Shown: positions 37,294 to 46,302, numbered from the stretch's first letter. The stretch: DNA of 64,000 bases from Clostridiales bacterium (GCA_019423795.1 JAHZAT010000073.1:5436-69435), one strand, 5' to 3'. Made by a program: numbers and translations. Notes: a model not told the origin generated them from the letters alone.

Positions 37294-37336
37294 GGGAGTC
37301 AATATACTGATATAGAGGAATTAAGGAGGATGAGTC

Positions 37337-39169
37337 ATGAGTCGTTTGGAATTAAGGTCTCCGAACCAGGCACAGCTGGTTGTGGAAGGTCTTTATAAGG
37401 ATTTGGAACGAAGAATCGAGTCAAGCCCGCCAGGGTTATGTCCGGTTGATATGTCCAGAGCATTTTTGGAGATCTGTCATGCACAGAGCTGTGGAAAGTG
37501 TGTTCCATGTCGTGTAGGACTTGGACAGTTAAAGAATCTGATCACAGATGTTTTAGATGGCAAAGCAACGATCCGAACTTTAACAGAGATACATGAAACA
37601 GCAAAATCCATTATGGAATCTGCAGATTGTGCGATTGGCTATGAGGCAGCCAATATGGTATACAAAGGAGCCATTGGATTTAAAGATGATTATGTAGAAC
37701 ATATCATGTATCATCGATGCTTAAGTACGTTAAAGCAGCCAGTGCCATGTGTATCCAGATGTCCTGCGAGAGTGGATATTCCGGGATATATTGCGTTGGT
37801 ACGTGAAGGAAGATATGAGGATGCGATCCGTCTGATCAGAAAAGATAATCCATTTCCAACAACATGTGGATTTATCTGCGAGCATCCATGTGAAGCATTA
37901 TGCCGTAGAAATATGATCGATGATGCGGTGAATATCCGTGGATTAAAACGTATGGCAGCAGATGCAGCAGGATACGTTGCACCGCCAGAATGTGCAGAAT
38001 CTACAGGGAAGAATATTGCCGTTGTAGGTGGTGGACCAGGTGGATTAAGTGCAGCATATTTCTTACAGTTGATGGGGCATCAGGTAACCGTATATGAGAT
38101 GCTTCCGAAACTTGGAGGAATGTTACGTTATGGAATTCCAAACTACAGACTGCCAAAAGAACGCTTAGATGATGATATTCAGGCAATCTTAGACACAGGA
38201 GTCAAAGTAGATTGTGGAAAAGCTATCGGCAAAGATTATTCCATTGTGGATTTAAAAGAAAAATACGATGCTGTACTGATCACGATTGGTGCAAGCACAG
38301 ATAAGAAGTTAGGATTAGAAGGCGAAGATGCCAAAGGCGTTATTTCAGCGGTACAGTTCTTAAGAAATGTCGGACATGGAACACAGGAAAGCCTGGAAGG
38401 AAAAGAAGTTGCCGTGATCGGTGGTGGAAATGTTTCCATGGATGCAGTTCGTACATCTGTAAGATTAGGTGCGAAGAAAGTCAGCATCGTATATCGAAGA
38501 AGAGTTGCCGATATGACAGCACTTCCAGATGAGATTTCAGGAGCAGAAGCAGAAGGTGTTGAGATCAAGACATTGATGGCACCTTCAAGAATCGAGAAAG
38601 ACGAAGAAGGTAATGTCAAAGGTATATGGGTAACACCACAGATGATCAGTAATATCAAAGGTGGAAGAGCATCTGTAAAGCCAACAGGGGAAGATGACGT
38701 ATTTATCCCATGTCAGACACTGATCGTAGCGATTGGTCAGGATATCGAATATCAGCACTTCGAAGAAGCAGGAGTTCCCGTACAGAGAGGAAAGATCAAC
38801 GTAGAGAAATTTGGTGGATTTGAAGAGATGCCAGGAGTATTTGCAGGTGGAGACTGTGCGACAGGTCCATCCACAGTTATTTCAGCGATCGCAGCAGGTA
38901 AAGTTATCGCAGCCAATATCGATGAATATCTGGGATATCATCATGAAATTACAGCAGATGTTGAGATTCCAGAACCTAAGTTAGAAGATAAACCAGCATG
39001 TGGAAGAGTTAATCTTACAGAGAGAGAAGCTGGAGAGAGAGTTAAAGACTTTGAAGGAGTCGAAAACTGTATGACAGAGAAAGAAGCATGCCAGGAGGCA
39101 GGAAGATGTCTTCGCTGTGACCACTTTGGTTATGGTATTTTCAAAGGAGGTAGGGATACAAAATGGTAA
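37337..39169 (+). CDS. NuoF C-terminal/GltD-like chimeric FAD iron-sulfur oxidoreductase, hydrogenase partner
   Basis: The 610 residues combine two modules. Residues 30-110 match the C-terminal 4Fe-4S domain of NuoF (CHAQSCGKCVPCRVG with Cys52, 55 and 58, then DCAIGYEA). From about 130 on comes a GltD/NfnB-like part: cluster cysteines CVSRCPARVDIPGY and CGFICEHPCEALCRR, FAD motif VVGGGPGGLSAAYF, NAD(P) motif VIGGGNVSMDA and the final GGDCATGPSTVISAI. The FMN/NADH-binding half of NuoF is missing. The protein probably passes electrons between NAD(P)H and the hydrogenase encoded next, whose start overlaps its end by 7 bases. It ends in a Cys-rich CQEAGRCLRCDHFG segment. Confidence 0.85.
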   Translation: MSRLELRSPNQAQLVVEGLYKDLERRIESSPPGLCPVDMSRAFLEICHAQSCGKCVPCRVGLGQLKNLITDVLDGKATIRTLTEIHETAKSIMESADCAIGYEAANMVYKGAIGFKDDYVEHIMYHRCLSTLKQPVPCVSRCPARVDIPGYIALVREGRYEDAIRLIRKDNPFPTTCGFICEHPCEALCRRNMIDDAVNIRGLKRMAADAAGYVAPPECAESTGKNIAVVGGGPGGLSAAYFLQLMGHQVTVYEMLPKLGGMLRYGIPNYRLPKERLDDDIQAILDTGVKVDCGKAIGKDYSIVDLKEKYDAVLITIGASTDKKLGLEGEDAKGVISAVQFLRNVGHGTQESLEGKEVAVIGGGNVSMDAVRTSVRLGAKKVSIVYRRRVADMTALPDEISGAEAEGVEIKTLMAPSRIEKDEEGNVKGIWVTPQMISNIKGGRASVKPTGEDDVFIPCQTLIVAIGQDIEYQHFEEAGVPVQRGKINVEKFGGFEEMPGVFAGGDCATGPSTVISAIAAGKVIAANIDEYLGYHHEITADVEIPEPKLEDKPACGRVNLTEREAGERVKDFEGVENCMTEKEACQEAGRCLRCDHFGYGIFKGGRDTKW

Positions 39170-40875
39170 ATATTACAATAGATAACCACACGATCGCTGT
39201 ACCTTCTGGAACAACGATCATGGAAGCAGCAGCCTCCATTCATATACCGATTCCAAAGCTTTGTTATTTAAAAGATATCAATGAAATTGGAGCGTGCAGA
39301 GTCTGCGTTGTAGAAATTGAAGGACAGGATCATCTGGTAACATCCTGTAATAACGTGGTAGAAGAAGGAATGACGATCTATACCAACAGTCCGAAAGTAC
39401 GCAGAAACCGAAAACATACGGTAGAGATGATCCTTTCCCAGCACGATGCACAATGTGCAACTTGTGTAAGAAGCGGAAATTGTACACTTCAGACGGTTGC
39501 TAATGATCTGAATATTGTAGATAGTCCTTATAAGAAGGAAATCTGTATCGAAGAATGGGATACAAGATATCCATTGGTACGTGATGCAAGCAAATGTGTC
39601 AAATGTATGCGTTGTATACAAGTATGCGACAAGATTCAGGGAATGCATATCTGGGATGTATCTGGAACTGGAGCAAGAACAACAGTTGGAGTTTCAGAAA
39701 ACAGAGATATCAAAACAGCAGATTGTGCATTATGTGGACAGTGTATCACACATTGTCCAACAGGAGCATTACGTGAACGAGATGATACAGACAAATTATA
39801 TCGTGCATTAGAAGATAAAGATACGATCGTGGTAGCACAGATCGCACCAGCAGTTCGTGCTGCATGGGGAGAAAGTCTTGGATTATCAAGAGAAGAAGCA
39901 ACGGTAGAGAAGATCGTAGATGCACTTCGAAGGATCGGTGTAGATTATGTATTTGATACAACATTTTCAGCAGATCTTACGATCATGGAAGAAGGAACGG
40001 AATTTGTCGAGAGATTTACAAATGGAGATCTTGATATGTATCCAATGTTTACATCCTGTTGTCCAGGATGGGTACGTTTCATCAAATCTCAGTATCCACA
40101 GATGGTAAACAGATTATCTTCTGCCAAATCTCCACAGGAGATGTTTGGGGCAGTGATGAAGACTGCATTTGCAAAGAAGATGAACATCGACCCAGACCGT
40201 ATTTTTGCATTATCCATTATGCCATGTGTTGCGAAGAAGGATGAAAGAGAGAAACCATTATTCCATGGTGAGTTTGCAGGACATGGAGTTGACTGTGTGT
40301 TAACAACAAGAGAATTGGACCGTCTGATCCGTGCTGACCATATTGATCCAAAGACATTAAAAGATGCAGCCTTTGATACTCCATTTACTGAGGGAACCGG
40401 AGCAGGAGTGATCTTTGGAGCAACTGGCGGAGTTATGGAAGCGGCACTGCGTTCTGCGTATTACCTGATCACAGGAAAGAATCCAGAAGTAGATGCATTT
40501 AAACAGATCCGTGGAGTGAACAAAAACGGATGGACAGAAGCTCAATTTGAGATTGCTGGCAATACGATAGATATCGCAGTTGTGAGTGGACTTCAGAATA
40601 CAAGGAATCTGATGGAAGCAATCCAGAAGAGAGAAGTACACTATCATTTTGTAGAAGTCATGGCCTGTCCAGGCGGATGTGTAGGTGGAGGCGGACAGCC
40701 GATCCATGAAGGAAAAGAACTGGCATCTGACCGTGGATCCAACCTGTACTTCCTGGATAAGACAGCCCATTTGAGATTTTCACACGAGAATCCAGATATC
40801 AAACATCTGTATGATGAATACTTTGGATCACCGGGAAGTCATAAAGCACATCAGTTACTGCATGTGCAAAAATAG
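39163..40875 (+). CDS. hydA: [FeFe] hydrogenase, group A, with N-terminal ferredoxin domains
   Basis: The 570-residue enzyme evolves or takes up H2. Order of domains: a 2Fe-2S plant-type domain (CYLKDINEIGACRVC), a His-Cys 4Fe-4S motif (HDAQCATCVRSGNC), two 4Fe-4S clusters (CVKCMRCIQVC, CALCGQCITHCP), then the H-cluster domain with L1 TSCCPGWVRF, L2 MPCVAKKDE and L3 EVMACPGGCVGGGGQP. A small-subunit-like tail ends the protein. The layout is that of soluble NAD(P)H-linked hydrogenases. It is co-transcribed with the NuoF/GltD chimera and controlled by Rex-like sites. A terminator follows at 40897. No HydE/F/G maturases are in the window. Confidence 0.95.
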   Translation: MVNITIDNHTIAVPSGTTIMEAAASIHIPIPKLCYLKDINEIGACRVCVVEIEGQDHLVTSCNNVVEEGMTIYTNSPKVRRNRKHTVEMILSQHDAQCATCVRSGNCTLQTVANDLNIVDSPYKKEICIEEWDTRYPLVRDASKCVKCMRCIQVCDKIQGMHIWDVSGTGARTTVGVSENRDIKTADCALCGQCITHCPTGALRERDDTDKLYRALEDKDTIVVAQIAPAVRAAWGESLGLSREEATVEKIVDALRRIGVDYVFDTTFSADLTIMEEGTEFVERFTNGDLDMYPMFTSCCPGWVRFIKSQYPQMVNRLSSAKSPQEMFGAVMKTAFAKKMNIDPDRIFALSIMPCVAKKDEREKPLFHGEFAGHGVDCVLTTRELDRLIRADHIDPKTLKDAAFDTPFTEGTGAGVIFGATGGVMEAALRSAYYLITGKNPEVDAFKQIRGVNKNGWTEAQFEIAGNTIDIAVVSGLQNTRNLMEAIQKREVHYHFVEVMACPGGCVGGGGQPIHEGKELASDRGSNLYFLDKTAHLRFSHENPDIKHLYDEYFGSPGSHKAHQLLHVQK

Positions 40876-40896
40876 CTGTTAATACCTTTTAATAAA

Positions 40897-40946
40897 GAAA
40901 ATCCAGACATTTAGAAGATACAAATTCTAAATGTCTGGATTTTCTC
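40897..40946. terminator. Bidirectional terminator after hydA
   Basis: A perfect 20-bp stem (40897-40916 with 40925-40944, loop GATACAAA) begins with GAAAA and ends with TTTTC. It separates the hydrogenase operon from the convergent pgi-deoC genes. Confidence 0.9.
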
Positions 40947-40961
40947 TCTTTTTAAATCACA

Positions 40962-41537
40962 TTACCATCTTGGATTGTCAAGTACAGTTACTTCGCCATT
41001 GATCTCACAAACAATATGGCGGTATCCTTTGGTTTCAATCGTTCCATAATCATGTCCTGCATCTGCATCAAATACATAAAAAGCAGTCAGGACTTCATCT
41101 CCAGTATTAATGGTGCGGTGAGCATATCCGCGGGGAACATACAATGCTTTTCCTTTCTCCATCCGTTCAACCCGCCAATCACCGTCAAGGTTTTCAAGCA
41201 TCATATACCCTTCGCCTTTTAATGTATAATAAACTTCGGCAGTGTCTACGATCTGATGAAAATGTCCTTTCGTCATATAATATTCATTTCCAATCTTCCC
41301 AGGATGGATCATCGTTGTGCCGAATGCAAGATCACCAGCACGCTCTGGGCATCCAAGTTCATAAAACTCATAGATCAAAGGGTCTTCGTGTTTAAGAATT
41401 TCTTCAACAGCTTCTTGATCCTGATACATATTTTTCATCTGGGAAAGATAACGCTTTGTAGTATCTGCGTGCTTGGAAAGTCCGTTATTTAGATCAAAAT
41501 CCAAAGTAAAAGCCTGATCCCAGTTAAACTGATTCAT
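40962..41537 (-). CDS. pgiA: Cupin-type glucose-6-phosphate isomerase
   Basis: This enzyme interconverts glucose-6-phosphate and fructose-6-phosphate. It is the metal-dependent cupin form first known from archaea, not the large PGI fold. The 191 residues carry the metal ligands His92, His94 and Glu101 (GHFHQIVDTAEVYY) and His140 (PRGYAHRTIN), with the same spacing as in the archaeal enzyme, and the substrate-contact region FGTTMIHPGKIGNEYYMTKG. It lies 23 bases after deoC on the same strand, so both likely share one transcript. An AGGAGG site precedes the ATG. Confidence 0.92.
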   Translation of the reverse strand: MNQFNWDQAFTLDFDLNNGLSKHADTTKRYLSQMKNMYQDQEAVEEILKHEDPLIYEFYELGCPERAGDLAFGTTMIHPGKIGNEYYMTKGHFHQIVDTAEVYYTLKGEGYMMLENLDGDWRVERMEKGKALYVPRGYAHRTINTGDEVLTAFYVFDADAGHDYGTIETKGYRHIVCEINGEVTVLDNPRW

Positions 41538-41560
41538 AAAATACCTCCTAAAAAATTGCC

Positions 41561-42271
41561 CTAGATCTCAAGTGTGGAAACGCCTTGTTCTTTCATCATA
41601 GCTTCGAATTCCTTGATGATCGAGATACCAGCACTTGTTCCGATACGTTGGGCACCGCACTCTATCATTTCCATAAATGTCTTGGCATCACGGATTCCAC
41701 CAGCAGCTTTTACCTTTACCGCATCTCCAACATGCTCTTTCATTAATTTCACATCATCAAAAGTAGCACCGCCAGTACCGAAACCAGTGGATGTTTTGAT
41801 AAAATCAGGTTTCACTTCTTTGGCGATTTCACAAAGCTTGATCTTCTCCTCATCATTAAGATAACAGTTTTCAAAAATGACTTTACAAGTAACATCTTTT
41901 TCATGGCAGGCAGCAACGATCTGTGACATCTCATCCTTGATATAATCCCAGTTAGAAGCTTTGATCTCTGTCTGATTTACAACATAATCAATCTCATTTG
42001 CACCATTTGCAATGGCATCTTTTGTATCAAAGACTTTAGAAGCAATTGTTGTCTGACCTAATGGGAAAGAGATAGCAGCTCCTGTATGAATATCCGTTCC
42101 TTCCAGTAACTTTGCACATAATCCAGACTGCACCTGATTGATCGCTACCATGGCAAAATGATGTTCTTTCGCCTCATTACATAAGACTTCCATGTCTTTA
42201 GGAGAAGCATCTGTATGTAAATTTGTGTGATCGATCATTCTTGCAAGATCATCTAATGTATATGATTTCAT
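41561..42271 (-). CDS. deoC: Deoxyribose-phosphate aldolase
   Basis: DeoC splits 2-deoxyribose-5-phosphate into acetaldehyde and glyceraldehyde-3-phosphate. The 236-residue protein has [10 protein letters not shown] near the N-terminus, the Schiff-base Lys in [13 protein letters not shown] and the second catalytic Lys in [13 protein letters not shown]. The frame could begin at 42307, but the ATG at 42271 is preceded by a good AGGAGG site. It is transcribed from a strong promoter that overlaps three phased ATTATGT repeats and lies divergent to a GntR regulator, which probably controls it. Confidence 0.95.
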   Translation of the reverse strand: MKSYTLDDLARMIDHTNLHTDASPKDMEVLCNEAKEHHFAMVAINQVQSGLCAKLLEGTDIHTGAAISFPLGQTTIASKVFDTKDAIANGANEIDYVVNQTEIKASNWDYIKDEMSQIVAACHEKDVTCKVIFENCYLNDEEKIKLCEIAKEVKPDFIKTSTGFGTGGATFDDVKLMKEHVGDAVKVKAAGGIRDAKTFMEMIECGAQRIGTSAGISIIKEFEAMMKEQGVSTLEI

Positions 42272-42316
42272 AAAAACCTCCTGTTTTTGCTGATATGTTT
42301 GCTTCATGTTAATTAA

Positions 42317-42345
42317 AGTATAACATTATGTAATCATTATGTCAA
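42317..42345 (-). promoter_or_regulatory. Sigma-A promoter of deoC-pgi
   Basis: On the minus strand TTGACA (complement of 42340-42345) and TATACT (complement of 42317-42322) are 17 bases apart, 45 bases upstream of the deoC start. Confidence 0.8.
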
Positions 42346-42353
42346 TATTATGT
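42325..42353. promoter_or_regulatory. Three helically phased ATTATGT repeats, candidate GntR operator
   Basis: ATTATGT occurs at 42325, 42336 and 42347, exactly 11 bases apart, covering the spacer and -35 of the deoC promoter. Such spacing puts each copy on the same DNA face. A repressor bound here would block the promoter. Binding by the adjacent GntR protein is inferred from position. Confidence 0.55.
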
Positions 42354-42375
42354 AAATGAAATAAAAGAAAATAAA

Positions 42376-42404
42376 TTGACATAAAATAAAAAATCCGATA
42401 AAGT
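42376..42404 (+). promoter_or_regulatory. Likely promoter of the GntR gene
   Basis: TTGACA (42376-42381) lies 17 bases upstream of a poorer -10, TAAAGT (42399-42404), which is 26 bases before the start codon. Confidence 0.55.
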
Positions 42405-42430
42405 GAAAGAAAAAAGAAAGAGAGTATAAA

Positions 42431-43153
42431 ATGGGAGCATTTTATTTAGATATAAAAAAAGATTTATTAGATAAGATCTTAAGTGGAGTTTACCAGCAAG
42501 GAAGTATCATACCAAATGAATATGAATTAGCTGAGATCTACAACGTCAGCCGGCCGACGATCCGTAAGGCGGTACAAATTTTAGTGGATGAGGGATATTT
42601 AGAAAAACGTAAAAAACGAGGGACGATCGTATGTGATCCAACGATCCGGCAGGAATTTGCACAGGTGATTCAGACATTTGATAAAGAAGTAAAAGAAAAA
42701 GGACTGACTCCATCGACAAAAGTTCTGACATTCAAACAAGAAAAGGCAGAAGAAGAAGTCCGCCAGAAATTGAATCTCAAAGAAACAGAAAAAGTTTATA
42801 AACTGGTCAGATTGAGATACGTTGATGATCAGCCCAATGTTCTGGTTACAACGTATGTGCCATGCAGACTGTTTGAACATTTGTCAGAAGTTGATTTTGA
42901 AAAGGAGAGTTTATATCAGACATTTCATAAGGAAGGAAGAGATATCACATCCATACAGAGAAAGCTGGATGTGATCCTTGCAGATGAAACATGTGCGGAT
43001 CTGTTAGATGTCAAAAATGGAGATCCTTTATTTTATTTTCATTCCACAGGATATGATGAAAGTCATACAGCGATTGAATATTCGATTGCGAAATATCGGG
43101 GAGATCGGAATAGCTTTGTTTTTCAACTTTCAAATAATGTGTATTATTCTTAA
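42431..43153 (+). CDS. GntR family transcriptional regulator (HutC/UTRA subfamily)
   Basis: The 240-residue protein has an N-terminal winged helix ([39 protein letters not shown]) and a C-terminal UTRA ligand-binding domain ([23 protein letters not shown] and an end segment [16 protein letters not shown]). UTRA regulators sense sugars or sugar phosphates. It is divergent from deoC-pgi with 159 bases between the start codons, so deoxyribose-5-phosphate or a hexose phosphate is a plausible effector; this is inference. Isocitrate dehydrogenase downstream has its own promoter. Confidence 0.9.
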   Translation: MGAFYLDIKKDLLDKILSGVYQQGSIIPNEYELAEIYNVSRPTIRKAVQILVDEGYLEKRKKRGTIVCDPTIRQEFAQVIQTFDKEVKEKGLTPSTKVLTFKQEKAEEEVRQKLNLKETEKVYKLVRLRYVDDQPNVLVTTYVPCRLFEHLSEVDFEKESLYQTFHKEGRDITSIQRKLDVILADETCADLLDVKNGDPLFYFHSTGYDESHTAIEYSIAKYRGDRNSFVFQLSNNVYYS

Positions 43154-43161
43154 TACATTTA

Positions 43162-43190
43162 TTTACAAATATCAGTTTTTTCTGTATAAT
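43162..43190 (+). promoter_or_regulatory. Sigma-A promoter of icd
   Basis: TTTACA (43162-43167) and TATAAT (43185-43190) are 17 bases apart, 61 bases before the start codon. Confidence 0.8.
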
Positions 43191-43251
43191 AAAGCACAAT
43201 AAGCTGAAAACAGCGAATAAAACAAGAAACAGCAACGCAGGAGGAATGACC

Positions 43252-44448
43252 ATGAGCAAAATTCAGATGACCACTCCATTAGTAGAGATGGACGGAGATG
43301 AGATGACAAGAATTCTTTGGAAGATGATCAAAGATGAATTGTTATTACCATTTATTGATTTAAAAACAGAATATTATGACCTTGGGTTAGAACACAGAAA
43401 CGAGACAAACGATCAGGTTACATTTGATTCCGCAGAAGCAACAAAGAAATATGGAGTTGCAGTCAAATGTGCAACGATCACTCCAAATGCAGCGCGTATG
43501 GATGAATATGATTTAAAAGAGATGTGGAAGAGTCCAAATGGAACAATCCGTGCGATCTTAGACGGAACAGTATTCCGTGCGCCGATCACAGTCAAAGGAA
43601 TCGAACCAACCGTCAGCAAATGGAAGAAACCGATCACGATCGCAAGACATGCCTATGGTGATGTATACAAAGGTGTGGAGATCAAAGTTCCAGGAGCAGG
43701 AAAAGCAGAATTAGTATTTACAGGAGAAGATGGAACAGAGATCAGAGAAACAATTCATGATTTTGACGGACCAGGAGTGATCCAGGGAATGCATAACATT
43801 GATGCATCTATTGCGAGCTTTGTAAGAAGCTGCTTTACATATGCATTAGACACAAAACAGGATCTGTGGTTTGCAACAAAAGACACGATCTCTAAGAAAT
43901 ACGATCACACATTCAAAGATATCTTCCAGGAAATCTTTGATGCAGAATACAAAGAGAAATTTGATGCAGCAGGAATCGAATATTTCTACACACTGATCGA
44001 CGATGCAGTAGCCCGCGTTATGAAATCAGAAGGTGGATTTATCTGGGCATGTAAGAACTATGACGGAGATGTTATGAGTGATATGATCTCATCTGCATTC
44101 GGATCATTAGCAATGATGACATCTGTATTAGTATCACCACACGGATACTATGAATACGAAGCAGCTCATGGAACAGTACAACGTCATTATTACAAACATC
44201 TGAAAGGTGAAGAGACATCTACAAACTCTGTAGCAACAATCTTCGCATGGACAGGAGCGTTAAGAAAACGTGGAGAATTAGATGGTAATGAAGAATTAAT
44301 GGCATTTGCTGATAAACTTGAGAAAGCTACATTAGACACGATCGAGAGTGGCACAATGACAAAAGACTTGGCACTTATTACAACTCTTGAGAATGTGAAT
44401 GCTGTGAATAGTGAAGAGTTTATTAAGGCAATTGCTACTCGTTTGTAA
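43252..44448 (+). CDS. icd: NADP-dependent isocitrate dehydrogenase, eukaryote-like type
   Basis: This enzyme oxidises isocitrate to 2-oxoglutarate with NADP+, mainly to feed glutamate synthesis in an anaerobe. At 398 residues it belongs to the homodimeric group shared with eukaryotic cytosolic and mitochondrial enzymes, shown by [47 protein letters not shown], the catalytic Tyr/Lys region and [17 protein letters not shown]. It is not the Escherichia coli type. A frame start at 43246 is only one base from AGGAGG, so the ATG at 43252 (7 bases away) is the real start. There is no aconitase or citrate synthase next to it. Confidence 0.94.
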   Translation: MSKIQMTTPLVEMDGDEMTRILWKMIKDELLLPFIDLKTEYYDLGLEHRNETNDQVTFDSAEATKKYGVAVKCATITPNAARMDEYDLKEMWKSPNGTIRAILDGTVFRAPITVKGIEPTVSKWKKPITIARHAYGDVYKGVEIKVPGAGKAELVFTGEDGTEIRETIHDFDGPGVIQGMHNIDASIASFVRSCFTYALDTKQDLWFATKDTISKKYDHTFKDIFQEIFDAEYKEKFDAAGIEYFYTLIDDAVARVMKSEGGFIWACKNYDGDVMSDMISSAFGSLAMMTSVLVSPHGYYEYEAAHGTVQRHYYKHLKGEETSTNSVATIFAWTGALRKRGELDGNEELMAFADKLEKATLDTIESGTMTKDLALITTLENVNAVNSEEFIKAIATRL

Positions 44449-44553
44449 AAATTTAATCGTATGACGAAAGGCTGTCAAGTATTTAATGTTTCTTCTTGTG
44501 TAGATAATTTATTTCAGATTGAAATTTTGAATACAAAAGAGATTGTTCATAAT

Positions 44554-44944
44554 ATGAAAGAATATTATTGCTGGATTGTTTGATGACTTGATCAAAGGCA
44601 TCATTCAAATGAAATGGAGATTTTTGATTATTCTTGTGATTTTTGGTGTAGTGTTCTGTGGATACAAGAGACTTACCTATTCCCCATACTATGTAGCATC
44701 TTCCACATTTACGATCAATTCCAGTATTACATCAGAGAATTCCAATACATATATTGAGAATGCAACAGCCAACCAAATGGCAAAATCTTTTCCGTATATT
44801 TTGAAAAGCGGAGCATTTAAAGAAGTATTGGCACAGGATTTTGGTCTTCAGTCTGTTCCTGGAACGATCGAAGCAGAAGTCATGGAGAATACAAACCTGT
44901 TTACGTTGAAAGTGACTGCCAAAATTAAAAACGATAATGTTTAA
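44554..44944 (+). pseudogene. Truncated Wzz/CpsC-type chain-length regulator remnant
   Basis: About 120 residues resemble the N-terminus of polysaccharide co-polymerases: DDLIKGIIQMKWRFLIILVIFG (first span) followed by YYVASSTFTINSSITSENSNTY and FKEVLAQDFGL. Intact relatives have at least 200 residues and a second span near the C-terminus; here the frame stops at KIKNDNV, and the second span is missing. The 5' end is also damaged: the best ATG (44554) meets a stop after nine codons and only a frameshift joins it to the homologous frame. Homology to palindromic copy 2 begins 26 bases after the stop, so that element may have disrupted the gene. The rest of the polysaccharide genes are more than 10 kb away. 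Confidence 0.7.
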
Positions 44945-44970
44945 CATGCAATCTTTCCAACGGGAAATTT

Positions 44971-45227
44971 TTGATTTTATACGAGAATGTCTTCAGGTAT
45001 TCATAAAAACATAAAGAAAGATAGAGGTACGAAATGATAGAATTCCATAGGATTCTTTGCAAAATCGTAGCCAACACGGGCACTGTTTGAACGCAGTGAG
45101 TTGTGCAGGAGTGTTGGCGAATCAGCGTTTTGCAAAAAATCCGTCAATGGAATTCGTTTTTCGTACCTCTATCTTTCTTTATGTTTTTATGAATACTCGA
45201 TACATTTCCGTGATACAACTTAAAACT
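44971..45227. repeat. Long palindromic element, copy 2 (perfect 38-bp arms, extended apex)
   Basis: Arms at 44997-45034 and 45059... more exactly 45059-45096 are exact complements over 38 bases after the apical part is counted from 45035 to 45058 and beyond in the linear order given below. In linear order: left arm 44997-45034; apex 45035-45158; right arm 45159-45196. The apex has paired blocks GAATTCCAT/ATGGAATTC, TTTGCAAAA/TTTTGCAAA, GCCAACAC/GTGTTGGC and a tip CACTG/CAGTG. It shares flanks TCTTCAGGTATT and AATACTCGAT and the 16-nt CCGTCAATGGAATTCG (45141-45156) with copy 1. Only positions 45159-45196 are the right arm; the lower numbers in the first sentence are a slip. Confidence 0.85.
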
Positions 45228-46302
45228 TCGCCCTCCCAGTGCTTTTTCGTTTCACGATAAATGGTTCAAATTCCAACTTTGTAACAAAGCTTCGAGGCTG
45301 GTTCTTGGTCTTTGAGTCGCGGATGCGTACAATGATATCAACGGCTTCTCTTCCTTTTGCTTCGATAGAATGTTCCACTGTTGTAAGTGAAATACGATTC
45401 ATATCGGCCATTGGGATATTATCGAAACCACAGACAGAGAAGTCATTTGGTACTTTGTATTTTAATTCATATAATGCATCTAGGATTCCAAATGCAACCA
45501 TATCATTGTATCCAACGAAGGCGGTAGAATCCGTTCCCTCTTCGAGAATCTGTTTTGTCAGATTGTATCCGGAAGAATATTCCAGCATATTTGGAGACAG
45601 CAGATTATACTCTCCGAGTGAGAGGGAACGAATACTGACGCAGTCATCTCCAAAGCCGTGTTCTTTGAAGGTTGCAACAAGTGCATCGTAACGTTTTGAT
45701 CTGGAACGTTCAATATCACTGATCGGTGTTGATATGTAAGTGATCTTGCGGTGTCCAAGGGAGATCAAATGTTCTGCGACGAGTCTGGCAGGTTTGGAGC
45801 TGCTGACATGGATCGAGTCAAAAGTGATCTCGTCATTTTTATCCCCGATATTGACGATTGGAATCTGTTTTGACATATCATTAACTTCTGGAAGAAAAGA
45901 AGTTGGATACAGATAAACGATTCCAGCAGTATCCAGATCATTTTTCATAAGATCCAGATAATATTGTTCGGTGCTCGGGTTTCGCAGTGTTGGTGCAACA
46001 AAGGTAAGATATCCATAATCATGTGCTCGTTCTGTGATCGAATGAACCAGAGTTGTATAATAATGGTTAGATAAGAACGGACACATGATCAGAATGATTT
46101 TCGATAAAGGCTTCGATGTCTGTTCAATGGATTTTTTCTTTTTTTGATAGCCAAGCTCTTTTGCAGCGTCCAAAACTTTCTGTCTGGTGCTGTCTGAAAA
46201 AGAGACATTAGTCTTATTATTTAAGATCATGGAGACTGCAGACTGGGAAAGACCGACGTGATCTGCAATGTCTTTGGTCGTTACTTTCTTCTTTAAACCC
46301 AT
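45220..46302 (-). CDS. LacI family transcriptional regulator
   Basis: The 360-residue regulator has an N-terminal LacI helix-turn-helix (VTTKDIADHVGLSQSAVSMILNN) and a periplasmic-binding-protein-like effector domain with the GYNDMVAFGILDALYE and VCGFDNIPMADMNRISLTTVEHS segments. The frame opens at 46320, but AAGGAGG just before 46302 sets the start. It is divergent from the fructose-6-phosphate aldolase/transketolase operon and probably represses it; the effector is unknown. Its last codons and stop overlap the edge shared by both palindromic elements, so the C-terminus may have been altered by insertion. Confidence 0.9.
   Translation of the reverse strand: MGLKKKVTTKDIADHVGLSQSAVSMILNNKTNVSFSDSTRQKVLDAAKELGYQKKKKSIEQTSKPLSKIILIMCPFLSNHYYTTLVHSITERAHDYGYLTFVAPTLRNPSTEQYYLDLMKNDLDTAGIVYLYPTSFLPEVNDMSKQIPIVNIGDKNDEITFDSIHVSSSKPARLVAEHLISLGHRKITYISTPISDIERSRSKRYDALVATFKEHGFGDDCVSIRSLSLGEYNLLSPNMLEYSSGYNLTKQILEEGTDSTAFVGYNDMVAFGILDALYELKYKVPNDFSVCGFDNIPMADMNRISLTTVEHSIEAKGREAVDIIVRIRDSKTKNQPRSFVTKLEFEPFIVKRKSTGRAKF

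Noticed and set aside
37201..37398. Open frame of about 65 codons running into the hydrogenase partner gene
   Set aside because: It covers the Rex-like site and the promoter, lacks a ribosome site and overlaps the true gene in another frame.
42325..42353. CRISPR-like short repeat array
   Set aside because: Units are only 7 bases with 4-base gaps, far below CRISPR repeat and spacer lengths, and no cas genes are present.
44576..44944. Intact small membrane protein gene
   Set aside because: The sequence matches only the N-terminal part of Wzz-like proteins, has no good start codon or ribosome site, and ends before the second membrane span, so I call it a remnant.
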